A DNA stretch of 64,000 nt from Candidatus Rokuibacteriota bacterium (lineage in GTDB: Bacteria; Methylomirabilota; Methylomirabilia; Rokubacteriales; CSP1-6): contig JACPSW010000130.1 of assembly GCA_016193045.1 (NCBI GenBank), positions 1 through 64,000 of the forward strand, in the 5' to 3' direction. Below, in pieces: positions 33,014-43,858 of this stretch (positions within the stretch are counted from its first letter, which is position 1; each line of letters begins with the position of its first letter). The notes under the pieces are model-generated. The model ran no database searches and had not been told where the DNA came from. It saw nothing but the letters and a program-made list of their open reading frames with translations. Position numbers and translations under genes: made by a program.

Positions 33014-33022
33014 AGATATAAG
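32994..33022 (+). promoter_or_regulatory. dnaK operon promoter
   Basis: TTGACA (32994-32999), 17-base spacer, TATAAG (33017-33022): near-perfect sigma-70 consensus. Predicted start about 33029, immediately before a GGCTCA-AGCA-TGAGCC palindrome (33030-33045) that could form a small 5' hairpin or a second operator. Confidence 0.85.
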
Positions 33023-33078
33023 GTAATAAGGCTCAAGCATGAGCCAAAATTCAGTCGCTATGCAAGGAGGAGATCCGT

Positions 33079-33239
33079 ATGACGTTGGAGCGTTGGCATT
33101 CGTTCGGACATGGACGAGACGAAGGATGACCTCGTCGTTTCGTTGGAGCTCCCCGGCGTCAGCGAAAAGGAGATCCAGGTTTCGATCACGGACGACGTCC
33201 TGACGCGCCGTTCTTTAATCGGAGAAAAGGAGAACCTCC
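33079..33239 (+). pseudogene. Hsp20 remnant upstream of dnaK
   Basis: After a strong AGGAGGAG site, an ATG at 33079 opens MTLERWHSFG, like the start of Hsp20 proteins, and stops at 33129. In another frame from about 33107 the sequence reads DMDETKDDLVVSLELPGVSEKEIQVSITDDVLT, the start of an alpha-crystallin domain, then loses similarity and runs into dnaK. It therefore looks like a small heat-shock protein gene reduced by internal deletion, frameshift and loss of its 3' two thirds. The ribosome site and short frame may still be translated as a leader peptide. Confidence 0.75.
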
Positions 33240-35153
33240 ATGGCGAAGGTAATCGGCATCGACCTGGGGACGACGAACTCCGTGGTGGCGGTGATGGAAG
33301 GCGGTGACCCCACGGTCATCTCCAACCAGGAAGGGAGCCGCCTCACCCCGTCGGTGGTGGGGTTCACCAAGGACGGGGAAATCCTCGTCGGGCAGGTGGC
33401 GAAGCGCCAGGCCATCACCAACCCCGAGAACACGGTCTTTTCCATCAAGCGCTTCATGGGGCGCCGGTACGATGAGGTGCTGCAAGAGACCAAGCTCGTC
33501 CCGTACAAGGTCATCAAGGCGGATAACGCGGACGCGCGCGTCGAGGTGCGCGGCAAGGTGTACTCGCCCCCGGAGATCTCGGCCATGATCCTTCGCAAGC
33601 TCAAGGAGGCCGCCGAGGCCTACCTCGGGGAAAAGGTCACCAAGGCGGTCATCACCGTCCCGGCCTACTTCAACGACAGCCAGCGTCAGGCTACCAAGGA
33701 GGCGGGGCAGATCGCCGGCCTGGAGGTGCTCCGGATCATCAACGAGCCGACCGCCGCGGCGCTCGCCTATGGGATGGACAAGAAGAAAGACGAGACCATC
33801 GCGGTGTATGACCTGGGCGGCGGCACGTTCGACATCTCGATCCTCGAGATCGGCGAGGGCGTGTTCGAGGTGAAGGCCACCAACGGCGACACGCACCTGG
33901 GGGGCGACGACTTCGACCAGCGGGTGATCGAGTGGATCGCCGAGGAGTTCAAGCGGGAGAACGGCATCGACCTGAAGAAGGACCGGATGGCGCTGCAGCG
34001 GCTGAAGGAAGCCGCGGAGAAGGCCAAATGCGAGCTGTCCACGACGCTCCAGACCGAGATCAACCTTCCCTTCATCACCGCCGACGCCAGCGGGCCCAAA
34101 CACCTCGTGCTGACGCTGACGCGCGCCAAACTCGAATCGCTGGTGGCCGAGCTGATCGAGCGCACCCTGGGTCCCTGCCGGCAGGCCATGCAGGATGCGG
34201 GCGTCACCCCGAAGGACATCGACGAGGTGATCCTGGTGGGCGGTCAGATCCGGATGCCGAAGGTCCAGGAGATGGTGAAGGCCCTCTTCGGGAAGGAGCC
34301 GCATAAGGGCGTGAACCCGGACGAGGTGGTGGCAGTGGGCGCGGCGGTGCAGGCGGCGGTCTTGACCGGCGAGGTGAAGGACCTGCTCCTGCTCGACGTC
34401 ACGCCGCTGTCGCTCGGCATCGAGACGCTCGGGGGCGTAATGACGAGACTCATCGAGCGCAACACCACGATTCCCACAAAAAAGTCCGAGGTCTTCACGA
34501 CCGCCGCCGACAGCCAGACCTCCGTGGAGGTGCACGTGCTCCAGGGCGAGCGGCCCATGGCGCGCGACAACCGGACGCTGGGCAAGTTCCACCTGGTTGG
34601 GATCCCGCCCGCCCCGCGCGGCGTGCCGCAGATCGAGGTGACATTCGACATCGACGCGAACGGAATCGTCAACGTGTCGGCCAAGGACACGGCGACCGGC
34701 AAGCAGCAGAACATCACGATCACGGCCTCCTCCGGCCTCAGCAAGGAGGAGATCGACCGGATGATGAAGGAAGCGGAGGCGCACTCGGCCGAGGATGCCC
34801 AGCGCAAGCAGGAGATCGAGGCCCGCAACCAGGCGGACTCGCTGGTCTACACGACCGAGCGCACCCTCCGGGAGCATGGCGACAAGGTTCCCGAGGGCGA
34901 GCGCAAGGCCGTCGAGGATGCGCTCAACGAGGCCCGCGAGGCGCTGAAGGGAGACGACATCAACCGGATCACGCGCGCCCAGGAGAGCCTGATGAAGGCC
35001 TCGCACAAGCTGGCGGAAATCATGTACCGCGAGGCTCAGCCCAAGGCCGGGGCCACCAGCGCCGAAGGCGGGGCGACGGGTCAGGCGAAGTCCAAGGCCC
35101 CCGAGGGGGACGTGGTGGATGCCGAGTTCGAGGATCTCGGCGAGAAGAAGTAA
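33240..35153 (+). CDS. dnaK: chaperone DnaK (Hsp70)
   Basis: ATP-dependent Hsp70 chaperone, 637 residues. Nucleotide-binding domain with [76 protein letters not shown] and [14 protein letters not shown]; the linker [19 protein letters not shown]; substrate-binding beta domain and helical lid; C-terminus [15 protein letters not shown]. The QI in VGGQIRMP, where MT or ST is usual, is a small oddity. AAGGAG precedes the ATG. grpE, a usual partner, is not here. First intact gene of the heat-shock operon; the next gene starts directly after its stop. Confidence 0.97.
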   Translation: MAKVIGIDLGTTNSVVAVMEGGDPTVISNQEGSRLTPSVVGFTKDGEILVGQVAKRQAITNPENTVFSIKRFMGRRYDEVLQETKLVPYKVIKADNADARVEVRGKVYSPPEISAMILRKLKEAAEAYLGEKVTKAVITVPAYFNDSQRQATKEAGQIAGLEVLRIINEPTAAALAYGMDKKKDETIAVYDLGGGTFDISILEIGEGVFEVKATNGDTHLGGDDFDQRVIEWIAEEFKRENGIDLKKDRMALQRLKEAAEKAKCELSTTLQTEINLPFITADASGPKHLVLTLTRAKLESLVAELIERTLGPCRQAMQDAGVTPKDIDEVILVGGQIRMPKVQEMVKALFGKEPHKGVNPDEVVAVGAAVQAAVLTGEVKDLLLLDVTPLSLGIETLGGVMTRLIERNTTIPTKKSEVFTTAADSQTSVEVHVLQGERPMARDNRTLGKFHLVGIPPAPRGVPQIEVTFDIDANGIVNVSAKDTATGKQQNITITASSGLSKEEIDRMMKEAEAHSAEDAQRKQEIEARNQADSLVYTTERTLREHGDKVPEGERKAVEDALNEAREALKGDDINRITRAQESLMKASHKLAEIMYREAQPKAGATSAEGGATGQAKSKAPEGDVVDAEFEDLGEKK

Positions 35154-36026
35154 ATGAGGCGGGACTACTATGCGGTGCTGGGCATCGGCATCGGCGCCAG
35201 CCAGCGGGAGATCCGCCAGGCCTACCGCCGGTTGGCCCGCCAGTACTCCCCCGACGTCAACTTGTGGGATGTCGAGGCGCAGGGGCTGTTCGACGAGATC
35301 TCTGAGGCCTATCGGATTCTCAGTGATCCCGGTGGGCGCTCTTTGTACGATCGCTTCGGCCACCGCGCATTCCGCCGCCCAGCGGCCGAGGCGCCTGGGC
35401 AGCGGGGGGACGATGTGTACGTCCCCGTGGAGCTCTCGTTTGCCGATGCGGCGCGCGGCGTCGGGCTGACGCTGAGCGTGGAGCGCTTCGGGTCGTGCCA
35501 GGAATGCGCGGGGGCGGGGTGCCCAGCGTGCCGAGGCCGCGGCCTGCGGCCGGAGGTCGCGGAGGTGCCGGTTGCGTTCCCCCCGGGGGTAGACACCGGG
35601 GCGCAGCTCCGCGCGCCGGGGGAGGGCCATGCGGGGCCGTTCGGCGGCCCGCGGGGCGACCTGATCGTGATCACGCGCGTCGCGGAACATCCATTCTTCA
35701 TCCGCAAGGGGGACAACATGCACTGCGAGGTGCCCGTGACGCTTGGCGAGGCGGTGCTCGGCGCACGGATTCGGGTGCCGACGCTCGACGGCGAGACGGC
35801 ACTGGTCCTGCCGCCCGGCACCCAGAGCGGCCAGGTGTTCCGCCTCCGCGGCAAGGGCATGCGGCGTCTGCACGGCGAGGGCGCCGGGGACCTGTACGTC
35901 ACGGTTCGCGTGAGCATCCCACGAGGGCTGGATGCGCGGACCCAGGGGATCTTCCGCGAGCTCGAGCGTCTGCTGCCGGAAACGCCGCGCGCCGGCTACG
36001 AGCGCTTTCGAGGGGGGACAGCGTGA
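35154..36026 (+). CDS. divergent DnaJ/CbpA-like protein with SPD in place of HPD
   Basis: 290-residue J-domain protein. The J domain (1-70) has RRDYYAVLGIGIGASQREIRQAYRRLARQY and then SPD at 32-34 where HPD is invariant; the His is required for stimulating DnaK ATPase in characterised J-proteins. There is no long Gly/Phe region. The zinc finger is cut down to CQECAGAGCPACRGRG (about 118-133), about half of the normal DnaJ set. The two C-terminal substrate-binding subdomains are present (GDLIVITRVAEHPFFIRKGDNMHCEVPVTLGEAVLGARIRVPTLDG, then LPPGTQSGQVFRLRGKGM). It starts at the dnaK stop and its TGA overlaps the hspR GTG. It may be a substrate-holding or regulatory paralogue, with a canonical DnaJ elsewhere. 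Confidence 0.88.
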   Translation: MRRDYYAVLGIGIGASQREIRQAYRRLARQYSPDVNLWDVEAQGLFDEISEAYRILSDPGGRSLYDRFGHRAFRRPAAEAPGQRGDDVYVPVELSFADAARGVGLTLSVERFGSCQECAGAGCPACRGRGLRPEVAEVPVAFPPGVDTGAQLRAPGEGHAGPFGGPRGDLIVITRVAEHPFFIRKGDNMHCEVPVTLGEAVLGARIRVPTLDGETALVLPPGTQSGQVFRLRGKGMRRLHGEGAGDLYVTVRVSIPRGLDARTQGIFRELERLLPETPRAGYERFRGGTA

Positions 36027-36409
36027 CGAACAGGGGCAAGCCGCTCTACATGATCGGCGTGGTGTCCGACATGCTCAAGCTTCACCCTCAGACCCTGCGG
36101 TTCTACGAGAAGAAGGGCTTGATCCAGCCGAGCCGCACCGTGGGCCGAACCCGGATGTACTCCGCGGAGGACGTGGAGGAAATTTCCCGCGTCGTCCGCC
36201 TCACGCGCGACCTCGGAGTGAATCTCGCGGGGGTCGAGACCATCCTAAAGATGAGGCGCCGGATGCTGGAAATGCAGAAGCAGATCGAGGACCTGCTGGC
36301 CTATGTCCGCGAGGACGCCGGCCCATCCCGGGAGCACCGGGATCGGGGACCCGGCGAGGCGCTGGTTCGCGCGGCCTCAGGCCAGCTGCGCCCGCTCGAC
36401 GTGTTTTGA
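36023..36409 (+). CDS. hspR: HspR-type MerR family heat-shock repressor
   Basis: 128-residue regulator starting at a GTG that overlaps the dnaJ-like stop (GTGA). The MerR helix-turn-helix and wing are LYMIGVVSDMLKLHPQTLRFYEKKGLIQPSRTVGRTRMYSAEDVEEISRVVRLTRDLGVNLAGVETILKM, strongly HspR-like, followed by a coiled coil (RRRMLEMQKQIEDLLAYV). HspR represses dnaK operons by binding HAIR sites with DnaK as co-repressor in actinobacteria; the HAIR-like site over this operon's promoter fits autoregulation. Confidence 0.88.
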   Translation: MTNRGKPLYMIGVVSDMLKLHPQTLRFYEKKGLIQPSRTVGRTRMYSAEDVEEISRVVRLTRDLGVNLAGVETILKMRRRMLEMQKQIEDLLAYVREDAGPSREHRDRGPGEALVRAASGQLRPLDVF

Positions 36410-36425
36410 CGGTAGGGGGCCGACC

Positions 36426-38840
<2,415 letters not shown>

Positions 38841-38884
38841 CACCGAGCCGAGGCTAACCTCTCGACTTCTCGATCCGTCGCCCC

Positions 38885-38900
38885 TGGCACGTCCCTTGCT
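38885..38900 (+). promoter_or_regulatory. sigma-54 promoter before lytic transglycosylase
   Basis: TGGCACGTCCCTTGCT agrees with the sigma-54 consensus TGGCACGrNNNTTGCW at every fixed position except the purine at position 8. Predicted start near 38911, about 40 bases before the gene. Confidence 0.75.
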
Positions 38901-38921
38901 TTTAGATCAGCTTCCAAAAAC

Positions 38922-38951
38922 TTGACAGGCCGGAGCGCGGCCTACTACGAT
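38922..38951 (+). promoter_or_regulatory. possible sigma-70 promoter of lytic transglycosylase
   Basis: TTGACA (38922-38927), 18-base spacer, TACGAT (38946-38951). It would start transcription near 38958, after the ATG at 38950 but just before a GTG at 38962, so it is only useful if the GTG is the start. Confidence 0.4.
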
Positions 38952-39636
38952 GGAGCGTACTGTGCAACGCTCGTTCCTTTCTCTGTTCATTGCGGCGCTG
39001 GGATTCCTGGGCTGGGCCGACCCGGCGCCGGCGTCGTCTTTTCGGATGGTGGACAAGGATGGAGTGGTCCACCTCACCAACGCTCCCACCAATTCCCGCT
39101 ACCGCCCCCAGCCCGACTGGAGCGGCACGGCGTCGGGCTGGCTGGCGATCCCAGACGCCGTGCGGGGGCGGTACGCCCAGGAGATCGTGGACGCGGCTGA
39201 CCGTTACGGCCTCGACCCGAGCCTCGTCCAGTCGGTGATCCGGGTCGAGTCGGCCTTCAACCCGTGGGCGGTCTCGCGCAAGGGGGCGCGGGGGCTCATG
39301 CAGCTCATGCCCAAGACGGCATCCTCGCTGGGGGTCCGTGACGCCTTCAACCCGGCCCAGAACATCGACGGCGGCGTGCGCCACCTGCGGAGCCTGATGG
39401 ATCGCTACGAGGGGAATCTGCTGCTGGCGCTGGCCGCCTACAACGCCGGCGCCCAGGCCGTCGATTGGTACCGGGGGATCCCGCCGTACCCCGAGACGCA
39501 GCAATATGTCCGGCGCATCCTCTCCCTCTACGGCGGAGGCTCGGGCGCGGGCGCCTCCCAGATCATCTACCGGTACGAGGACTCTCAGGGCAGCATCGTC
39601 TATACGAACATCCCGCCCGTTTTTCCCAGCCGTTAG
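38950..39636 (+). CDS. lytic transglycosylase, SLT domain
   Basis: Exported peptidoglycan lytic transglycosylase, 228 residues from ATG 38950 (or 224 from GTG 38962, which has GGAG upstream). A signal peptide (about 1-29) is followed by a DUF4124-like segment (FRMVDKDGVVHLTNAP), repeated in form at the C-terminus (IIYRYEDSQGSIVYTNIPPVFPSR), and a central SLT domain: catalytic Glu100 in VIRVESAFNPWAVS, GARGLMQLMPKTASSLGV, NIDGGVRHLRSLMDRY and ALAAYNAGAQAV. With a sigma-54 site upstream it may work with pilus assembly, since transglycosylases open the cell wall for such machines (inference). Confidence 0.92.
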   Translation: MERTVQRSFLSLFIAALGFLGWADPAPASSFRMVDKDGVVHLTNAPTNSRYRPQPDWSGTASGWLAIPDAVRGRYAQEIVDAADRYGLDPSLVQSVIRVESAFNPWAVSRKGARGLMQLMPKTASSLGVRDAFNPAQNIDGGVRHLRSLMDRYEGNLLLALAAYNAGAQAVDWYRGIPPYPETQQYVRRILSLYGGGSGAGASQIIYRYEDSQGSIVYTNIPPVFPSR

Positions 39637-39651
39637 CGCGCCCGCCCGGCC

Positions 39652-40080
39652 TCAGGCGCGGCGCCAGACCAGGTCCAGGAACCGATCCAGGAAGCCGTCG
39701 TTCACGAAGACGTCCACGGCCTCGCGGGTGGACCGGTGATCCATGCCCCAGATGGCGGCGCGCTTGCCGGACTCCGGGTTCATCTGGATGAAGAGCTGCT
39801 GGTCCCGCGTGAACGCCACCGGCAGGTCCTCGTAGATCTGCGCCGTGAAGGCGTTGACGCCGGGACCGCCGATGGAGATGGCGGGAAAGAACTCGGCCAT
39901 TTCCTGATTCATCACCCACATGTCCGTGAGGACCACCGCCGAGCGGTTCTCCGCCCCCCCGGCGCGCGAGTTGACGAGACCCTTCAGTTCGTACGCGATG
40001 GGCCGATCCTCCTCTTCGGGCAGGATGCCGTACCCCACCACGATGAGGATCGTGGAGCGGATGTCGAAGTAGCGGGCCAT
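39652..40080 (-). CDS. conserved protein of unknown function
   Basis: 142 residues, soluble, no signal peptide. It starts MARYFDIRSTILIVVGYGILPEEEDRPIAYELKGLVNSRAG and contains RSAVVLTDMWVMNQEMAEFFPAISIGGPGVNAFTAQIY, a Rossmann-like pattern with a Gly-rich loop, and GKRAAIWGMDHRSTREAVDVFVNDGFLDRFLDLVW. I do not recognise the family. The ATG overlaps the last base of the isochorismatase-family stop (TAATG), so the two are co-translated and probably functionally tied. It is convergent with the transglycosylase gene, 15 bases away. Confidence 0.8.
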   Translation of the reverse strand: MARYFDIRSTILIVVGYGILPEEEDRPIAYELKGLVNSRAGGAENRSAVVLTDMWVMNQEMAEFFPAISIGGPGVNAFTAQIYEDLPVAFTRDQQLFIQMNPESGKRAAIWGMDHRSTREAVDVFVNDGFLDRFLDLVWRRA

Positions 40081-40640
40081 TACCTGATCAAATTGGCGAG
40101 GACGCGGAAGTCGTCCGTGTCGGCTTTCTGGAGGAGCTGGAAGAGGACGCTTTCGGTCGTGGTGATGACTGCGCCGGCCTGCCGGAGCTGTTCCACGCCC
40201 ATCCGCCAGCTCCCCTGGGTGCGCGAGGTCACGGCGTCGGCCGCCACGTGCACCGTGTAGCCATCCGCCAGGAGGTCGAGGCCGGTCAGTAAGACGCAGA
40301 CATGGGCCTCGATCCCCGCCAGGATCACCTGCCTCCGACCGGCCGCCCGGAGCCGCGCGCTGAACCCCTCGGCGTCGCAGCAGGAGAACGCCACCTTTTC
40401 GACCGGCTCCACGGGCCCGAGCGCCTCCTTGAGCTCTGGCAGCGTGTGACCGAGCCCCTTGGGGTACTGCTCGGTAATCAGGATCGGCAGGCCGAGTCGC
40501 CGGGCAGCCGTCGCGAGCACCTTGAGGTTCTTCACCACTTCCTCCCGGTGCTCGGCGTCCATGGCGGCGAAGAGCCGTTCCTGCACGTCCACGACGACGA
40601 GGGCACTCCCGTCGCGAGTGAGCTTCATCGGGTGCGGCAT
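40080..40640 (-). CDS. isochorismatase-like cysteine hydrolase
   Basis: 186-residue cytoplasmic hydrolase of the isochorismatase/nicotinamidase superfamily. The catalytic triad is visible: Asp in ALVVVDVQERL, Lys in EKVAFSCC and Cys in LAGIEAHVCVLLT, with the usual cis-peptide region next to it. The shape matches the YcaC-like/hydrolase 'isochorismatase domain' group rather than nicotinamidase, and the substrate is unknown. AGGAGGGAGG precedes the ATG. Coupled to the 142-residue gene downstream; ComM lies upstream on the same strand. Confidence 0.88.
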   Translation of the reverse strand: MPHPMKLTRDGSALVVVDVQERLFAAMDAEHREEVVKNLKVLATAARRLGLPILITEQYPKGLGHTLPELKEALGPVEPVEKVAFSCCDAEGFSARLRAAGRRQVILAGIEAHVCVLLTGLDLLADGYTVHVAADAVTSRTQGSWRMGVEQLRQAGAVITTTESVLFQLLQKADTDDFRVLANLIR

Positions 40641-40661
40641 GCCTCCCTCCTCGCGGAACCA

Positions 40662-42182
40662 TCAGAGCCACCGATCGAGGCCCCGGTACTGGATCGCCTC
40701 GGCAAGGTGCTCGGCGGCTATTGTCTCACGACCCTCCAGGTCCGCAATAGTGCGCGCCACCTTCAAGATCCGGTCGTGGCCGCGGGCCGAGAGCCCGAGC
40801 CGCTCCACGGCCAGGGCGAGGAGCTTCTGCCCCTCGGCGGGGATGGCGCAGAATCGCCGGAGCTGGCCGGCGCTCATGCGCGCATTCACGCGGGTCGCCG
40901 ATTTCGCGAAGCGTTGCCCCTGGATCGCGCGCACGGCGAGGACGCGCTCGCGGATAGCCGCCGACGTTTCCCCGACCGCGTCCTGGGAGAGCTCGCGAAA
41001 GGGGACCGCCGGGACGTCCAGGTGGAGGTCGATCCGGTCCAGCAAAGGGCGCGAGAGGCGGGCCAGGTAGCGCTCGCGCTCGCCGGGAGTGCAGAGGCAG
41101 GCCTGGAGGCTGGGGCAGCCCCGGCGGCAGGGATTGGCGGCCCCCACGAGCTGGAAGCGCGCGGGAAAGCGCGAAGCCCCCGCGGCGCGCGCCACGACTA
41201 CGGCGCCGTCTTCGAGGGGCTGGCGGAGGCCTTCGAGCACGTGCTGGGAAAACTCGGGCATCTCGTCCAGGAAGAGCACGCCCGAGTGCGCGGCACTCAC
41301 TTCCCCCGGGTGGGGTACGCTCCCGCCGCCGATGAGGCCGGCCTCCGAGATCGTGTGGTGGGGCGCCCGGAAGGGACGAACCCTCAGCAGCCCTTCGTTG
41401 GGAGCCAGGAGCCCGGCCACGCTCCACACGGTGGAGACCTCGATGGCTTCCTCCAACGCGAGGGGGGGCAGGATCGTGGGAAGCCGACGGGCGAGCATGG
41501 TCTTTCCCGCGCCGGGGGGCCCGATCATGAGGACGTTATGGGATCCGGCGGCGGCGATCTCGAGCGCCCGCTTGGCGTGGGCCTGGCCCCGGACCTCGGA
41601 GAAGTCCACGTCGTCCGCGCTCGCCTGACCGGCCAGCGCCTCGGGGTCCACGCGGGCCGGCTCGATCGCCCGCCCGCCGGCCAGCCACTCGACCGCCTCG
41701 CTCAAGCGTCGAAGCGGGAGGGCCGTGAGGGTGGCGACCACGGCAGCCTCGCGGCAGTTCGCGGCGGGGAGGAGGAGGCCGTCGAGCCCTTCGCGGCGGC
41801 AGGCGAGCGCGATGGGGAGGACGCCCCGGACGGGCTGGACCTCGCCGTCGAGTGAGAGCTCGCCGATCAGGAGGAAGCGCCGGAGGGCGTCGCCCTTGAC
41901 CAGCCCCGTGGCGGCGAGGATCCCCAGCGCGATCGGGAGGTCGAAGGCCGCCCCTTCCTTCCTGAGATCGGCGGGGGCGAGGCTGACGGTGATGCGCTCC
42001 ATGGGGAAGGTGTAGCCCGCATTCCGGATCGCGCTCCTGACGCGGTCGCGGCTCTCCCGGATGGTGGAGTCGGGGAGCCCGACCATGTTGAAGGCGGGCA
42101 GGCCCGACGCGACGTCCACCTCCACGGAGACGAGCGCGGCCTCGATCCCGGTCACGGCGGCCGAGAGCACCCGGGCCAGCAT
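40662..42182 (-). CDS. comM: YifB/ComM family Mg-chelatase-like ATPase
   Basis: 506 residues from ATG 42182; the longer open frame upstream overlaps the divergent gene and is rejected. ComM is a hexameric helicase that promotes branch migration of incoming DNA during natural transformation. Features: ChlI N-terminal domain (VEVDVASGLPAFNMVGLPDSTIRESRDRVRSAIRNAGY), Mg-chelatase ATPase with Walker A GPPGAGKT (Lys227) and Walker B VLFLDEMPEF, and the C-terminal domain RVNARMSAGQLRRFC ending in AEAIQYRGLDRWL. With the type IV pilus locus nearby, DNA uptake competence is plausible. Confidence 0.94.
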   Translation of the reverse strand: MLARVLSAAVTGIEAALVSVEVDVASGLPAFNMVGLPDSTIRESRDRVRSAIRNAGYTFPMERITVSLAPADLRKEGAAFDLPIALGILAATGLVKGDALRRFLLIGELSLDGEVQPVRGVLPIALACRREGLDGLLLPAANCREAAVVATLTALPLRRLSEAVEWLAGGRAIEPARVDPEALAGQASADDVDFSEVRGQAHAKRALEIAAAGSHNVLMIGPPGAGKTMLARRLPTILPPLALEEAIEVSTVWSVAGLLAPNEGLLRVRPFRAPHHTISEAGLIGGGSVPHPGEVSAAHSGVLFLDEMPEFSQHVLEGLRQPLEDGAVVVARAAGASRFPARFQLVGAANPCRRGCPSLQACLCTPGERERYLARLSRPLLDRIDLHLDVPAVPFRELSQDAVGETSAAIRERVLAVRAIQGQRFAKSATRVNARMSAGQLRRFCAIPAEGQKLLALAVERLGLSARGHDRILKVARTIADLEGRETIAAEHLAEAIQYRGLDRWL

Positions 42183-42266
42183 GGCCGCGATTGTCTGGCG
42201 CTGATCCTCTGGCGTCAACGTCCAGAATCCGATACATTGCTCGGGGCGCAGCCCCTGGAGGTAAAC

Positions 42267-43256
42267 ATGAAGATCCGAGCAGCCGGCCTTGTCACCACCG
42301 TCGCCCTCGGCCTCCTTTTGGCGCCGCTGGCCACCCAGGCCCAGCCGCCAGGAAAGGCGCCCCGGATAGGGTTCCTCGGGAACTCCACCGCGGCCCTGGA
42401 GGCCAATCTCGTCGGGCCATTCCGCGACGGATTGCGCGAGCTGGGTTACGTCGAAGGGCAAAACGTCCTGATCGAGTATCGATGGGCTGAAGGGAAGTAT
42501 GACCGGTTTCCCGCTCTCATCGCCGAGCTGATCGCCCTGAAGGTGGACGTGATCGTGACCGCCGGCACGCCCGCCACCCTCGCCGTCAAGAAGGCCACAA
42601 CCTCGGTGCCCCTCATCATGATCGCCGTCGGCGATCCCGTGGGCACGGGTATCGTCGCGAGCCTCAACCGGCCCGGTGGGAACATCACCGGGCTGACCTC
42701 GATCTCACCGGAACTGGAAGGGAAACGGCTGGAGCTGCTCAGGGAAGTGGTTCCCAAACTCTCGCGCGTCGCCGTGCTCTGGAATCCGGTGAGTCCGTTT
42801 CAGGTGATCGCGGAGAAGGAGGTGCGGGCTGCAGCCCAGGTGTTGAGGATGAACGTGATGTCCCTGGGGGTGCGGACCCTGGAAGAGCTCGAGGACGCGC
42901 TCGCCGCACTCGCCAGGGAGCGGCCGGGGGCGCTCCTCGTGCTGGCGGATCGCCTGTTCCTTCATAACCGCGCGCGCATCATGGAGTTCGCCGCCCAACA
43001 CCGCCTGCCCGGGGTGCATGCGTACCGGGAGTTGGTCGAGGCGGGCGGGTTGATGTCCTATGGGCCGAGCTATGGGGGCATGCACCGGCGCGCCGCCTAC
43101 TACGTGGACAAGATTCTAAAAGGTGCCAAGCCCGCCGACCTGCCCGTGGAGCGACCAGCGACGTTCGAGCTGGTCGTCAATCTCAAGGCTGCAAAAGCCC
43201 TGGGCCTTGCGATGCCGCAGTCCGTTCTCCTCCGGGCGACGGACGTGATCCAGTAA
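42267..43256 (+). CDS. ABC transporter substrate-binding protein (TrpX-like)
   Basis: 329-residue exported binding protein of the ABC_sub_bind family. Signal peptide MKIRAAGLVTTVALGLLLAPLATQAQ; then RIGFLGNSTAALEANLVGPFRDGLRELGYVEGQNVLIEYRWAEGKYDRFPALIAELIALKVDVIVTAGTPA, PLIMIAVGDPVGTGIVASLNRPGGNITGLTSIS and LPGVHAYRELVEAGGLMSYGPS, all family signatures. GGAGGTAAAC precedes the ATG. No permease or ATPase accompanies it, which is usual for this family in soil bacteria, where it often occurs in many orphan copies. Ligand unknown. Confidence 0.9.
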   Translation: MKIRAAGLVTTVALGLLLAPLATQAQPPGKAPRIGFLGNSTAALEANLVGPFRDGLRELGYVEGQNVLIEYRWAEGKYDRFPALIAELIALKVDVIVTAGTPATLAVKKATTSVPLIMIAVGDPVGTGIVASLNRPGGNITGLTSISPELEGKRLELLREVVPKLSRVAVLWNPVSPFQVIAEKEVRAAAQVLRMNVMSLGVRTLEELEDALAALARERPGALLVLADRLFLHNRARIMEFAAQHRLPGVHAYRELVEAGGLMSYGPSYGGMHRRAAYYVDKILKGAKPADLPVERPATFELVVNLKAAKALGLAMPQSVLLRATDVIQ

Positions 43257-43271
43257 GCGAGCGGATACACC

Positions 43272-43703
43272 CTACAGAACCAGGACGATGTAGGCCGTCG
43301 CGATGTGGTCGAGCAGCCACCAGGAATACGGCAGCCACACTTCGCTCTCGGCATAGACCGCGCCCGAGGCCGCCGCGCCAAGGACCAGCACGAGAAGCCA
43401 GTCGGGCAACCCCACGAGGCGAACGAGCGGGCCCAGGGTGATCGCGAGGATCACCATGACGAACAGGAGCATGAAGAGCGCGACCATGCCGGCGAGCGGG
43501 GTCAGCAGGAGCAGCGAGACCAAGCCGACGAGGGCTTCCGCTTGGAGGAGGCTGGCATCCCGACCGACGTTGAGCAGTCCCGGCTGGTGTTGAAGCCGCT
43601 GGATCGCTTCGTCGATCGGCCCCCACGACCACAGGCTGAGGTAGGCGACCACAAAGAGGGGTCCAACCAACAGAAGGACCCAGTGGGTCCACCGCCACGG
43701 CAA
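43272..43703 (-). CDS. small integral membrane protein, unknown function
   Basis: 143 residues with about four membrane segments (near 8-28, 57-76, 76-100, 103-122) and a short C-terminal hydrophobic tail. It starts at a TTG with no clear ribosome site, and no ATG is available in the conserved-looking N-terminus, so the start is uncertain. No motif is recognised. Composition (Leu, Val, Ala, Trp-rich) is that of a real membrane protein rather than a shadow frame. It is convergent with the binding-protein gene, 15 bases apart. Confidence 0.55.
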   Translation of the reverse strand: MPWRWTHWVLLLVGPLFVVAYLSLWSWGPIDEAIQRLQHQPGLLNVGRDASLLQAEALVGLVSLLLLTPLAGMVALFMLLFVMVILAITLGPLVRLVGLPDWLLVLVLGAAASGAVYAESEVWLPYSWWLLDHIATAYIVLVL

Positions 43704-43828
43704 GAGATTGAAGATCTGCGATCATCTTAAGTCCGCGCAACCACCAGCACAAAATTTCACCGGCCGCCTCCCCTGTCGCTTCGTCGGCTGAGGCGAGACA
43801 ATCTCCCGCTTTTCGTTTATGCTCCTTG

Positions 43829-43845
43829 CCGGGAATAGTTCCCGG
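43829..43845 (+). other. hairpin in leader of SDR gene
   Basis: Perfect CCGGGAA-TAG-TTCCCGG, directly followed by the GGGGAGGAG ribosome site of the SDR gene at 43859. A possible TATGCT -10 element lies at 43818-43823. It may protect the mRNA 5' end or modulate ribosome access. Confidence 0.4.
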
Positions 43846-43858
43846 GGAGGAGTCTCTC

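Noticed and set aside
33000-33030. CIRCE element for HrcA upstream of dnaK
   Set aside because: TTAGCACTC and GAGTGCTAA are not present as a pair; the local inverted repeat fits HAIR better and hspR is in the operon.
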